Origin: Iris pallida
Lineage: Eukaryota > Streptophyta > Magnoliopsida > Asparagales > Iridaceae
NCBI GenBank assembly: GCA_029216955.1
Contig: JANAVB010009598.1
Location: 26,800,720-26,864,719, forward strand
Direction of reading: 5' to 3'
Length of the DNA stretch: 64,000 nt
Under the pieces are notes generated by a model. The model ran no database searches, was not told the DNA's origin, and saw nothing but the letters and a program-made list of their open reading frames with translations. The translations under genes were made by a program, and so were the position numbers. Of this stretch, positions 33,500 through 45,836 are shown in pieces. Every line of letters begins with the position of its first letter. Position 1 is the first letter of the stretch.

Positions 33500-35315
33500 A
33501 TATAAAGGAAAGTAGCGATCCATGGTCTTCTCCAACCATGCGAGAAATGCCTCTGGTCTTCAGTATTCATCCGGAATTGGAATCATCTCCATTTCTTCAG
33601 CTGTCATGAGGTAGACTCATCCCTGCGGCAGTGCTCCATGCGGCTGCTGAGTCTAGAGCTGTTAAGTGGGCCGGGTCGGGCCGGGCCAGGCCGGACTACT
33701 TGGGCCCATGAACTGTAGCGGGCCGGGCTGTGCTATGGGTCGAAACCTCAACCCAACCCGGCACGTGACCCACATATCGATGGGCTTCGAGCCGGGCCGG
33801 GTCTTGATTGGCACTGAATATTAGTCTGTCAAAGAACGGCGATGCTCTATCTTGTTTTAGTCCTCTTTTCAGCTTCTTTAACTAACTGATGCAATCAAAG
33901 GATCCATAACAAAGAAAAACAAAGTATATAACTGTGGAAGAAATTAAGACTATGCTTTCGGACATACGTGTCATAAGCGTACTGGAATAGCATCTTTCCA
34001 AACCCTCTAGTTGAAATTTTATGCTGAATACCTTTAATTAATATGAAAGCAATAGCATTATCAAATCTAGTTTGGTAACTAATCAGTGTTCCCTTTAACT
34101 GATCGTGGGCCTCGGGTCGAGCCTATATTATGGGCCGATATACGTGGCCTGGCACGACCCAATATTCAGGCCGGGCCGGCACATAGGCCAATTGTTTGGG
34201 TTGGGCTCGTGCCGGACTAGGCCAGCCCGGCCTAATTGACAGGTCTAGCTGAGTCTGAAGAGGTAGGTCCCTCTGTTGAGGTCCTGGTGCTCCTCGGGCA
34301 TTACGATCAGCGGCCTGCTGACAGTCCTTTATCTGGTGGGCAAACGATCCACAGAATAAGCATAGTCCTAATCTCTTGCGGCACTTCTCGAAGTGATGTC
34401 CTAGGCGGTGGCAGTTAGTGCAAGTGATTGCCATCTGAGTCTGCTTCGGTAACTGGGATGGAAGTGTCTTCACCTAGTAGTGTCGCTTCGGTGGGTCCTG
34501 GTAGTTGCTAGCACCAACATCCCTGTCTCTCTTGGTTTGCGGCTTTACATCCTTCTCAGGCTTTATGTCCTTCTCGACTCCATGGGCGACTTTATGGATG
34601 TTTGCATAAGTCATCACCCTGCTAATGGTAACCGCCTGGCGAATCTCTCGAACAAGTCCTTTCTTCAACCTCCGGGCTCTCTCCTGCGGGGTGCTCACCA
34701 AGTTCTCTGCAAAGCGGCTGAGTCTGCTGAACTCAGAAGTATACTCGTCCACGGTCATGCTGCCCTGCTACAGTGACTCGAACTGGCTTTTGAGCTCGTC
34801 TTGGGCGACCTCCGGGAAGAACTTCTCCTTGAACAGACTCTTAAAGTCCGTCCAGAGAAGCCGAGGCGTGGCTAGCTGGGGCTCCTCTCTGAACCATGCT
34901 CTGGCGACGTCATATAGCTGCATGCTGGCCGCCTCAACCTGTAGGTCCTCTGGGACTCGGGTGATCCGAAGTAGCCTCTCTGCGTTCTCTAGCCACTCAT
35001 CGGCATAGAGAATTCCCTCAGTACCATAGAAGTCCATAGGTTTGAGATTCTTAAAATCTCTAGCAGACCCCAGCCTCGCTGGTGGTGCTAGTGGAGCCGA
35101 TGGAACTGGTGGAACCTCCCTCGATCAGAGTACATCTACAACGGTGGCTCTGAACTAAGCGGCCTGATCACTCTGGGAGTTGATAACTTCTGGAAGATCC
35201 CCATCAGCTGAGTGCTATCGATAGTGATCGTCTAAGGAAGCGGAGGAGGCGGTGGAAGCTCTGGCACCTCGGATGTAGTGGGTTCAGTGGTCCCAGTGTT
35301 CCGTGTCATGACCAT
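33500..35315 (-). pseudogene. Element D gag (Tekay/Del-like chromovirus), interrupted by a hAT element
   Basis: Start near ATG 35307-35315 (MVMTRN). Landmarks on minus: LYADEWLENAERLLRITRVP and MQLYDVARAWFREEP (35000-34900), WTDFKSLFKEKFFPEVAQDE, then YTSEFSRLSRFAENLV (34740), a Lys-rich segment, and two zinc knuckles CTNCHRLGHHFEKC and CLFCGSFAHQIKDC (34430-34320). A TAG after ELPPPPPLP (about 35233), another stop near 34766 and a stop near 34474 break it. The 594-bp hAT element at 33654-34247 splits the C-terminal part; beyond it the frame continues briefly (MTAEEMEMI). Gag would form the RNA-packaging particle; here it is dead. Confidence 0.8.
33654..34247. mobile_element. hAT-type non-autonomous element (594 bp)
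   Basis: Ends tagagctgttaag and, on the opposite strand, tagacctgtcaat, flanked by perfect 8-bp duplications gctgagtc (33646-33653 and 34248-34255). The subterminal DNA is dense in gggccgggc words on both sides, typical of a widespread plant hAT miniature family. The centre is AT-rich and non-coding. Removing it plus one duplication restores the gag reading order of element D. Confidence 0.9.
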
Positions 35316-35505
35316 CCTATAATAGAAAAATAAACGGTTGATTGCTATGCCCTAGAAAAATAATAGGCAACCTAGTAATAATAAGTATAACCAAACTTAT
35401 TAATATTAACCATAACCATTTTTCCCTGATCCTATGTTGTAATTTTTTCTTAGTTTAGCAGGTTCCCCAATAGTACTCTATAGCCTAAGTGCCATTAGGA
35501 TGAGA

Positions 35506-35530
35506 CCTGCATAGACCACCACTAAAAATA
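35506..35530 (-). other. Element D primer-site-like segment
   Basis: Minus TATTTTTAGTGGTGGTCTAT... directly inside the 5' LTR; same segment as in elements A, E and F and unlike the initiator-Met site. Confidence 0.5.
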
Positions 35531-35592
35531 TGTCACGATCCGCTCCCGAATAATCGGATACGAATCGGAGACGCCCAGCCTACGTTGGAAGA
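35531..35592 (-). repeat. Element D 5' LTR, 62-bp remnant
   Basis: Plus tgtcacgatccgctcccg, the inner end of the 5' LTR, cut at 35593 by the SIRE-like LTR. Confidence 0.65.
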
Positions 35593-36817
35593 TGTAGGAC
35601 CGTTGAGCACCTCTAGAGGGGGATGAATAGAGTGCGTGTATGCAGTGGAATAATAACCACCACTTAAAAATATTTATGGAAGTGACTAAACAAATATGGA
35701 GCATACAGTATATAAGTAAATGTGTAAAGTAAATGAGTTGAGAAGAGCAAACGCAGACACCAAGGTTTATACTGGTTTCCCTCTGAGGGGACTAGTCTAG
35801 TCTCGAGTACTCAACCCGATATTGAATTCACTATTTGAAATAGAGATTACACCACGTGTTTTGCTCCGAAGAACATGTCAACTTCAACACCGTCGTGTTT
35901 TTATCTGAAGTCCATAAACAAACTTCAATACCTTTCTGAAGAAAGCTTTTATACGCCAAGCTTGTACAACTCAAATACTCCTAATCGAAAACTACCGGCA
36001 CTTAGAAGAACATGAGTTGTCTTGGGAATAAGAAGATTTAAAGCTCTTGGTAAATAGGAAGACTTTAGAATAAATAGAGAAGATGAAGAAGGATCGAGAG
36101 TTTAGAAATGACAAAATCTCTCTATTTATAGGAATTTTTAAGACAGAGTTCGGGCAGAACTCGGTCGGGTTAACATTCATAATTTTGAACGTTGCAGATC
36201 CAAAGGAGTAGAAATTTGTTGCTGACCAAGAGAAATTCAAGTGGACCAAGTTTGAACCGAGTTCGGGCAGAACTCTAGCCGAGTTCGGTTCCTTTGGTTC
36301 CGGTTCAACCTAAGTTGGTTTTTGGTTCAATTGGGTTTGGTTCGGTTTAAAGAATGAATCAAGATAGGTTGAGATAGACTTCTAATTGCCAGTGATCCCG
36401 ACTCACAAATAATCTAGACTCAATAAATAGAAAAATACAGAATAAATATGAAACCAATAGCTCATATGATGATGCATTTTTCTTGACATTGAAGAAGCAT
36501 TTTCCTTGACGGCAATCATCCAAAGATAAACAGAGAAGTCTTCTTGTATAACGTCGTCTTTGTCCCATCATTAATTCTTTATTGTATATGTCCTGCTTTG
36601 ATAAAGCTTGATCATGCTTACTGCATGTCTTACAAGAACATGTTAGAAAAATAAAGCAATATGATACAAGCATAGCAATATTGATATAGTGAACATAAGG
36701 ACAATGATATGTTTAAGTAGCAATAAAATAATAATTATATGAATATTAGTGACTTCAATAATTAAACTTAATTGATTAGCCATATTCAAAAAATATGATG
36801 TAATCATTGGGCTAATA
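35593..36817 (-). repeat. SIRE/Maximus-like 3' LTR
   Basis: 1225 bp related to the solo LTR at 20162-21505: tgtaggaccgttgagcacc at the left, gggctaata at the right. The adjacent atctctccctttttg (36818-36832) is, on minus, the CAAAAAGGGAGAGAT polypurine tract typical of SIRE elements. Segments 36586-36658 and 36675-36871 take part in a local rearrangement. Confidence 0.8.
36122..36130 (-). promoter_or_regulatory. TATA box in SIRE-like LTR
   Basis: TATAAATAG on minus, aligned with 20724-20732. Confidence 0.5.
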
Positions 36818-37140
36818 ATCTCTCCCTTTTTGATTATGGTAAATCGGTTAAGTTTAAGATATATACAATAGAGCTTTGTTCGTCTAACATGTTCTTGTAA
36901 GACATGCAGTAAGCATGATCATGCTTTGTCAAAGCAGGACATATGCAATATTGATATAGTGAACATAAGGACAATGTTATGTTTAAGTAGCAACAAGATA
37001 GTGATTATATGAATATTAGTGACTTCAATAGTTAAACTTAATTGATTAGTCATATTCAAAAAATATGATGTAATCATTGGGATAACAATCTCCTCCTTTT
37101 TTATTATGACAAATCGGTTAAGTTTAAATATATACAATAG
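36586..37140. repeat. Compound inverted and direct duplication across an LTR/polypurine boundary
   Basis: Block a (36586-36658) reappears inverted at 36872-36954. Block b (36675-36871), which includes the LTR end and polypurine tract, reappears directly at 36955-37140. The order is a, b, inverted a, b. Copies differ by a few substitutions. Confidence 0.85.
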
Positions 37141-38247
37141 ATGCATGTATCACTAATAAACTTATTTTTCCCCCTTTGACATGATCAAAAATAAGCTCTC
37201 CCGTAATAAGCTATAAAATGAAATCATTCATCAAAAGAAGGAAGACAAAAATAATCATGAACAACGATCAGGGTAGAAATTGGAAACAAACCATTCAAAA
37301 CACAGTCTAAGAAAGAATATAACTTTAGTTTTGAAGGAAACCAATATAGTAGAAATCAATCATCGGTCATAAATAATCCATGAGAGAAAAAATTCACAGA
37401 TCTAGTATAACAATATAAAATACCAAATATAGAATATTTAGAAGATATAATAAGTCTTTTAACAGTGATAAAAAAATATGATTCACACTTTGCCCATACA
37501 AAATAGTGAATCACTTCTATAAAGAATATAATCTATTAGATAAACATGAAGGTAATGAAGACAAAGTACTTCAGAAGGAGAAATTCAGTCGACTTGAATG
37601 CTCCTCCGCCAGGTATGATCAGTCTAAATATAGATAATCATGAACTTTGAGATAAATTGCAATAAGTAAAACCAAAATTAAGTTAAACTCAAAGAAAAAT
37701 CAAATATATAATTAAATATATTTCGTAAGATAACTTTTAGAAACTCAAATAGAATGAGAGAATCAAAAAGAAATAATAATAATAATCATATATTCTTTCA
37801 TAAATCTAATACAAATTCAAATATCATGAACAACTCAACAAGATATTTAAGTAAAAGAATATATGTCCATTATGAACTAGGTATACCACATATTAAGGGC
37901 ATAAAAAAATAAAATAATTAATTTGCTCTCCCTTAAAATATGTGTATTCTAGTTCTGAAGTAATTTAAATGCAAGAAAAATAATAACCGTAAGATCTAAG
38001 GAACATCCAAGATATGCATCTTTCTTCCCTTTGATCAAATGCATATAAAGTTCAAAACTTAAAACAAAATATCATCTTTAGGCAATTAAAAAAAATCTAA
38101 TAAATAAATGCTTAAAGATGAACAGACAAAATATGTCTCCAAATAAAATATGTCTCTAAAAATTCAAGCCAGTAAAGGATTTTGAAAACTGTTTCAATAC
38201 AAATAACAGACAGATTCAACAAATCAGGGACAATTCAAAAAGACTTT
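37141..38247 (-). other. SIRE-like interior, non-coding 3' part
   Basis: AT-rich DNA with pyrimidine phrases such as tttttccccctttgacatg that resemble the region before the SIRE 3' LTR. No pol or env-like coding was seen. It is cut at 38248 by element F, so the rest of this element is missing. Confidence 0.55.
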
Positions 38248-40155
38248 TGTCACTTCCCGTTCCCAGAATATGTATTCTAATACGTGTACTACTCGAATGT
38301 ATTTATTTAATATTTATCATGTATTGTTCTGTATTTAAATTCCTTTAATTTTACGCTAATTAATTTTCTGTATTTTACTTTCTGCTTTTATTCTCTGCTT
38401 TAGATTGCTTTAGGTTCGACCTAGCTTGGTTTATTTTCGGATTTATGATGGTTCATCATGAACAGAACCCAACACCCCCATTTAAGCCCCATCCCCTTTC
38501 TCTCTCTTCATTACTTCTTCTCATTACTCTTTTTCTTCCTCATAACTCTCTCCACCTACCAAAACCCATAGGCAAGTACATCTTGCTCCACATGAGAACC
38601 CATATTTTTATGGTTCATTTATCTCCCTCTCGTGATCCTAAGGGAGTTTAGAACTTGGCATTTTTTATTTTGAAGTCGTATTTTTAGTAGATCTAGAAAT
38701 TACTATTTTTTCGGATTTCAGTGGTTTTGATCTGTCAAACTTCCTTATTTCCAAGTTTTGTTCATTCCAGATTATTGAGGTTGTGTTATACGCCATTCTG
38801 ACCCATGGAAATTCTATTTCTGGCTTGGAACGAAGGTTCCACGGGAATTGGAGTTCAGGAGGAACTCTACGCCCACGTTGTTACGTGTTAGCGTAATATT
38901 GAGTTTTACGGCCACGTTATACGTGTCCGCGTAGTGCCGAGCTTTACGCCCACGATCACACGTGTCAGCGTAAAACTGTTTTACGCAAGTCTACTTGACT
39001 TGGCGTATTCTTTTTACGCGCACAGCATTTCAGGCGTAAAACTTGACTCTTTACACGAACAACTTTTATGCGTGGCTCGATCCTTTACGCATGCAATATT
39101 TTACGCGCACAGTGTTTCCTGCGTAAAACTCTAATCTTTTTACACGTACTCCTTGGCTCGGCTTAAAACGAGTTTTTACGTGCAACTTGTTCCTTTATTT
39201 TGACCATACTTTCTTTACACGTATTCATCCCTGCGTATACTTTGACCCTTACGCACGCAAGTTTTACGCGTGACATTACCTTTTACGCATATAAATTCAT
39301 CCGTAAACCTGACTTTTACGCATACCCTATTTTACACGTGTATTTTGCCTTAGAGTAAAACTTTAGCGTAGACTAATCATGGTATAAACTACCATTGGCG
39401 TAATCCAACCTTGGTGTTCCCATTGCCCTATACTTTATTCACTTTATGTTGGCATGATAATTCTTCTCTTATATCCTTACGCCTTTTGGCATGAACTTGA
39501 TATAATCATGATATGTTAATTTTTCTTTAATATAGATTGTTACGTGGAATGTACCATGTGTCGTGAATTGATTTATAGATACCCCGAATGACTGGAATTT
39601 AACCCTGAGAGTTGTAGACTCGACCATACTAAATAATAGTTGACTTTTATGCCTTGTTACGAATTGACATTGATTGTTATCTTGACTAATAATTGATCAT
39701 GTGTTCCTAGTTGGAACTAAGAGACTGGCTAGTTGTCTTATTGAATTGAATGAATGAGACACGTTCATATGAATTATGAACTATTGTAATCGACTGGCCG
39801 ATCCCGAATATTGGCATACAGGCACGTGCAGGCTTCAATTTATTTTTCTACAAAAGCAGTATATGTACTTTATAGTCAAGGCATGATTATTTTGTAGTTA
39901 GTTTTGATTGTTGCATTACGCTATGTAAGACCTACAACCTAACCGTACGGGTATCGTTGTAGAGTTGTGCATATCGTACCCCGTACAAAGGTACTCATTC
40001 TGAATGACCATGATCCACGGTATAGAATTTCACTCAACATAGAGACTATTAAGTTAAATAAAATAATAATTGCATGAAGAGAATGGATTCTCGAGTTCTT
40101 ACATGGCAGCCCTCCTTGGGAATATTAAGTGCCTGACAGGCCGGCTGGTTCCCAC
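38248..40155 (+). repeat. Element F 5' LTR, first part
   Basis: Starts tgtcacttcccg. Aligns with 55932-56678 over its first 750 bp. Between 38875 and 39420 it holds about twenty ttttacgc / gcgtaaaa words. The last five bases (cccac, 40151-40155) are the left target duplication of element E. Confidence 0.85.
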
Positions 40156-42306
40156 TGTAACACCAGTTTTCCAGATGAGGGTAATTTTAAAATTTTATAA
40201 TTATAATTATTATTTAATGATATTTATTTCATATTATGATTTTTAGTGATTTTTAAATTATTTTAAACTATTTAAATTCATGACTTGTGGTTTTGACGTT
40301 TTGCTAGTGAAACCCTAGAGACTGTTTGACTTAGAGCCTAACCATATGATTATAATATTTTAATGTCATTTTTGGCCTAAGGATATTTTTGCATTTGACC
40401 TCTTCGAATTATTTTGATATCATTTTATTATTTATGATATTGTTTTGGGGCTATTTGAGTCGGGTTCGAATTTCAACTCAATTCGACTTGAAACGGGGAC
40501 CCGGGGGTAGTTTGACTCTAGTGGGACCCACACACTAGTTAGGCATGGCCCACATGATATTAAATTTAGTCCACATGATAGAAATATTTTATTTAGAGGT
40601 TAGACTAATTATTATGGATAAGGTTAGTGTGATTAGAGACTTTAGAATGACTAATTTAGCCCCAACCAATTAGCCCTTTCCTAATACTCATAGAAAGGTT
40701 AGTGGGGGCATTTTGGAACTTACCATAATAGGACAAATAGCCCCATATGGCCAGCCACTTTGGGAGAGGATAGGCTCAAGTTTATTTCATTATTCTCATC
40801 CACACACTCTCTCTTGTTCTTCCCCAAATTCCTAGAGAGCAATCCCTAGCAATTTCTCCACCAAATCCTTCCATTTCGCCACCAAATCTTCTTCTTTCCT
40901 TCTCCATTCTAGCCAAGGAGGAAGCAACCCAAGTTTGGGAGGATTCGGAGCTCGTTCGTGTCCTTTTGGAATCTCTACGTGTCGGTGTCGTTCCGGGAAG
41001 GCTTCTCTTCGATTCGATCTACCGGGAGGTATAAATCCCTTCTCCTTTTTATTTCCTCATGCATATAGGTCTATTTTGAACCCATAGGAATGACCCCCAT
41101 GGTTGCATCTCCATTTGTGTCCATTTCGTGTCAATTTGGAGGTCATAGGAGTGTCCTTTGTGTTGTGGTTGTGTCCATGTGGAAAAATCCCAAATTTGGA
41201 CACACTATGTGTTGTTATGTATGAATGAATTATTACATGTTTAATCTCATATTTTTGTATTGGAGATGTGTTCTATAGTGTCTCATATATATATATATAT
41301 TAGTGTAGAAAGTGAGTTCTTGATATATTATGTTATATACTTGTGTTCTTTTGTCTCAAACTACCCAAATCCGTCATGATTTTTATCCACGTTTTTAATT
41401 TCAGCCCTAACTTAGAAATGTCATAACTTCTAGCTCAAAGCTTGGTTTAATCTTCCATTTTTTTAAAAGAAGCGTATTGAAGTTAGCTTTCCAAAAATAT
41501 GTATTAATAGGCCTAATTCTTTCTGTAACTTTCTGGAGAATTATTTGAGTGTCAGCTGTACGAAAGACAAACGCGTTCTCGGTGTTTTTGCGATTCCGGG
41601 GGTTTCCGGAAACGAAAACGCGATCCGTTTGAAGTTTCGGAAAGATAACACATAGATCTATAACATACTTTAATCCTAGATTTTAATTCATGCTGAGATG
41701 GTACAATATTGAATATTAGTAGGAGTTACTATTCGGCATATGCATTTTGTGCACCCTTGTGTGTAATATAATATTCTATTTGATTTTAACCCATGTTAAT
41801 GTATATACATTATGTAATTAAATAGAGAATGCAAGCATGAGTAAATGTTTAAATAAATGATGTATGAGGTGTAAGTATCCTATCTAATGTAAGCATGTAT
41901 AAGTATGGCTTGTAATGAATATGTAGGTTCCACAGTATGTAATGTATGGTGCATATAGTGGTACAAGAGAATAAATGAATGATAAATGAATGCAAGCATG
42001 AATGTAATATAATAATAGATGTAATATATGTAGCCTTGTTAGGAATAAAACTGGAATTTAGTTTTGTTTCACTAAATAAGAGATACATGAGAACTCATAT
42101 ATGTGAATGTTAACTTTCTATTGACACTTTGCTACACAACTGTCATGCCTCACTATCACTCCACACACAATGTATACTACACTATATAACCCTCACACCC
42201 TCACTCATTGACACCCTCACTCACACATTACCTAACACTCATTCCATGATAACACACACATGTTCTTGTGCACTTTCATGACACACACACACCCATGAAC
42301 ACGTAC

Positions 42307-42311
<5 letters not shown>

Positions 42312-42393
<82 letters not shown>
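42312..42393. repeat. (CT)n(AT)n microsatellite in element E 5' LTR
   Basis: (CT) run to 42340 followed by (AT) run to 42393; the paired site in the other LTR has a shorter CT part and a longer AT part. Confidence 0.95.
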
Positions 42394-42394
<1 letters not shown>

Positions 42395-43132
42395 TATACA
42401 TGGCTAAATGTGTTAATGTGGTAAATAGAGTTTTCCTATAGTTATATATACATATATGTGATATAGGGCCTAGTGTTGAATTCTCTTTTCATGTACACCT
42501 CCATGTTCACACACACACATAGCTTTACATGTTAGCTTCCTTTCTCTTATGTATAATATTGAATGTGATGGCTTGTGTTTGGCTTGTATAGCCTTGTGAT
42601 TGGTGTGTGATTGCTAGACTAGGCTTGGTTAGGCCAAGTGAGACTTATTAGACTTGTTGGGCTAGGATTTGACCTAGTTGACCTAGTTTGACTAGTCTAG
42701 TTGACTAGAGTTGACCAAGTGTTGACTTTAGTCTAGTTTGACCTCGAAAGCATGCAGATGGATTGTAGATTATATTTATCGTTCCCTGTGTACATCTTGA
42801 CTTGTGTTGCTCTAACTAGGAGTCAGGTACCTCATCTCGGACAGTACATTTACTTCAGACATTCAGATATAAGACGAGTACATTCTCTGACCGTTTCATA
42901 CTTGTCTGGATTTATATTCTTGCTCTAGATTACTGTACTTGATGCTGACACGATCATTATCACGGATTGGTACTATACGGATCTTCTTCTGAGATGTTAT
43001 CTTCTTGTATTCACTAAATACATATTGTGATGTACGTTTTACTTACATATTGTATTTATTGAATACCCATATCCTTGTATACTCCTTGTGCATATTGTAC
43101 TCTCAGTATCACATGAGTCCCAGGGATAGACC

Positions 43133-43245
43133 ATTGTACAACTATTGTATAACATTGTACATCTATTGTATAATATTGTACATCCATTGTATAATATTGT
43201 ACATCTATTGTATAATATTGTACATATATTGTATAACATTGTACA
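43133..43245 (+). repeat. Element E LTR tandem repeat, 5' copy
   Basis: About five units of attgtacatctattgtataa. Further isolated attgtac words continue to about 43440. Confidence 0.9.
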
Positions 43246-44066
43246 CTATTGTGCAAGATAACGTAACCGGAGTAGATCCTTGTGTATTAATTTGGGGAGG
43301 GGGAGTAGAATTGGTTATGTAATCAAATCCTATTGTACAACATTATATAACTATTGTATATGTCTATTGTACACCCACGTACAATGGAGTTACCATTGCA
43401 TTTTCCTAGACCGTTTACATAACCATATTGTACTCTAAATCACAGTAGGCTTACTGTTCTTATTTATCATATTTAGATATTTCCTGTTATCAAATCTCTA
43501 CTGTTTTTTATATACTTCTTACTTTCAGCGTTTCATGTACCTTACTCTATTGCATGCTTTATATTTTCTAACATGATATGAACTGCGTGAGATATTTTGT
43601 GCTCGCTCCCGTCCTGACTGGACCTGTTAAAAATTTTACAGAGGATGATGAGGCACCCTGCACCCTTACTTGGAGTTTGCCTAGTTGACACTCGCGACCT
43701 GGACCCCAGGGGAGGTTCAGGCAGCTGCTGAGGTCGATACCTTGATTAGTATAGATAGTTTAGACTGTTTTCCTTTTATGTTTAGTTGTTGTTCTTGATT
43801 CAGAGTTTGTATATTGTAGAGATGTTGAGACTTGTATTTCATTTCTGTTGTACCTTGGTTGAGGATTCTCTTATCTATTTTATCGTGCCATATTCTATCT
43901 CTAGATTGTGATTGAGTTGTACCTCTGTGTTGGCCTCCTTATGAAGAGCATTTATATTATGTTAGTTATAGTTCATGACCTAGAACAGCATTCTACCGTC
44001 GACACTGCGGCGTAGGCTGGGCGTTGTTACGCTCTCGTACCCTCACAGTGGGTGCGGGTCGTGACA

Positions 44067-45418
44067 CGTTTTTAGTGGTGGCCCATGCAGGTCGAGTTTA
44101 TGTAGTGGTATTCGAACTAGAGTATCACTACAGCCTGCAGCAGGATTAGGATTATTTTTAGAGGTACTCAATCACATTAGAAAAAACTCTTAATCAGATT
44201 CCTTTGTCTAAAATTGTTGCTTATTGACTTCCCTTGAATATAAATTGTCCTCCTTTGAATTTTCGCTTCATTCTCAGAAATTGCTCCTTGTTTTGATCTG
44301 TTTTCATGATGGTTATGAAGACAGGATCTTATCACTTCGGTTCGAGGGATACTATCGAGAGGCTGGCCACCTCTCGTCCTGTTCATCAGGGCCTCGAGAC
44401 CGCAGCTCCTGTTGTGCCGACTCAGGTTGGCGTATCTGCTACATTGGAGGTGCACCTCTATCTGTACAGAGATTTTCTTCCGTCATTTCTGATTTCTCTC
44501 AGCAGCGGTGATTCATGCAGCATCAGCAGCAGACCAGGGGAAACCAGCAGGGCGAGCTATCTTCAGGACAGTCAAGGATGCACAGACTATTGGAGATCTT
44601 GCTACAAGTTCCGTTCTTCTCAATTCTATTCCCGGAATTATCTTTTATAACTACCTTGAAATCCGATTCCATCTGTTCCTTGCTGATTTATTAAGTTTGT
44701 CATGTTGTTCTTTTGTTATGATGTTTTTCTTCAGAATCGTATGGGCTAAGTAACCTAAATCATGGGATTTAGGATCTTCGATAGTTGTGTTAGTTGGCAT
44801 AGTGAGGACATGTAGTCAGATTTCAGATGTATTTCTTGGGTATGGAAATTTAAGGTTTTCGCCATCGCATGCGACTACACGAAAATTTTAAATACCATGA
44901 ACCTAGACGTACGTACCTTAGTCAAGGACTCTATGATTATCGTAGCCTTGCTCACTAGCATGATGAAGACTCTGGACAACATGATTTTGGACAGACGCAT
45001 ATGATTAGCAGATTGTATCTTGAGAAGGTTTAAAACATCATACCATTTTTGTTGTTATAAATGACTTAGAAGTAGGGATATTTAGATTGTAGAGCTTGTT
45101 CATAGGTAGTTCCTTCATAGTATATAGATATGGTGACTTGTAGAGTGTCTGTACCCTAGAGGTGATAGTTAGCATTGGTGCTAGAATAGTAACACATTGT
45201 AGATAATTCCCTGTTATTATGATACCAACCAGTTACGTATAGGATGTTAGTATGCCATACAACCTTGATGATTATTTATTGTTTTCCTTTACCCTTCCAG
45301 TAAGGCACCCAGTAACCAGAGCCTGCCCTTGAGCATAGTTGTAGTTTCACCTAGGACTAAGAGGTCTATATATATAGATGATATACTTAGGATATATGTG
45401 ATAGGTTGTTGTTCTTGA

Positions 45419-45515
<97 letters not shown>

Positions 45516-45836
45516 GTATTTGGGATTGGTGTGCTTAGCTTGTGGGTAATTAGTTATGGGTGACTTGATAGGATTTGGAAGTTAAGAGCTAGTCTATTAT
45601 AGAGTTTTCTTTGCTAATCCCTAGTTGCCAACACTAGGTAGCTAGCATAGGTAAAAGTCCTAAGAAGTTGACCAGCTGATGACCAAGTACTAGGATGTTG
45701 AGGAAATTGACTAGTGATTGACCCTTGTTCGGCCTAGGAAGTTGACTAGCTGATGACCAACTTTTCTATGTTCGGCCTAGAAAAGGGTGCGATCATCTTA
45801 ATTTCGAGGACGAAATTTTTATAAGGTGGGTAGGAT
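44067..45836 (+). other. Element E interior with a gag-start remnant
   Basis: Primer-site-like cgtttttagtggtggcccat at 44067-44091. A short frame from about 44309 (MVMKTGSYHFGSRDTIERL) sits where chromoviral gag begins, but nothing recognisable follows after about 44640; a large deletion then leads to 3' non-coding DNA, an (AT)n run (45418-45512), AATTTCGAGGACGAAATTTT (45800-45819) and the purine tract. No enzymatic domain remains, so mobility would need proteins from an autonomous relative. Confidence 0.7.
45418..45512. repeat. (AT)n microsatellite
   Basis: About 95 bp of uninterrupted AT in element E interior. Confidence 0.95.

Larger units (their letters stand above)
40156..44066 (+). repeat. 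Element E 5' LTR
   Basis: 3911 bp. Contains a (CT)n(AT)n microsatellite (42312-42393), 21-22-bp tandem repeats (43133-43245) and a run of acac/tcac-rich DNA (42120-42300). All open frames in it recur in the other LTR and have no protein similarity, so none is annotated as a gene. Confidence 0.92.

Noticed and set aside
37141..38247. Possible env-like gene expected in SIRE/Maximus elements
   Set aside because: The region is AT-rich with stops in all frames; no coding signal was found.
43005..43322. Open frame rich in Tyr/Ile/Cys repeats (twin at 48670-48960, and minus-strand frames across them)
   Set aside because: Produced by the attgtac tandem repeat in the element E LTR on both strands; repeat translation, not a gene.
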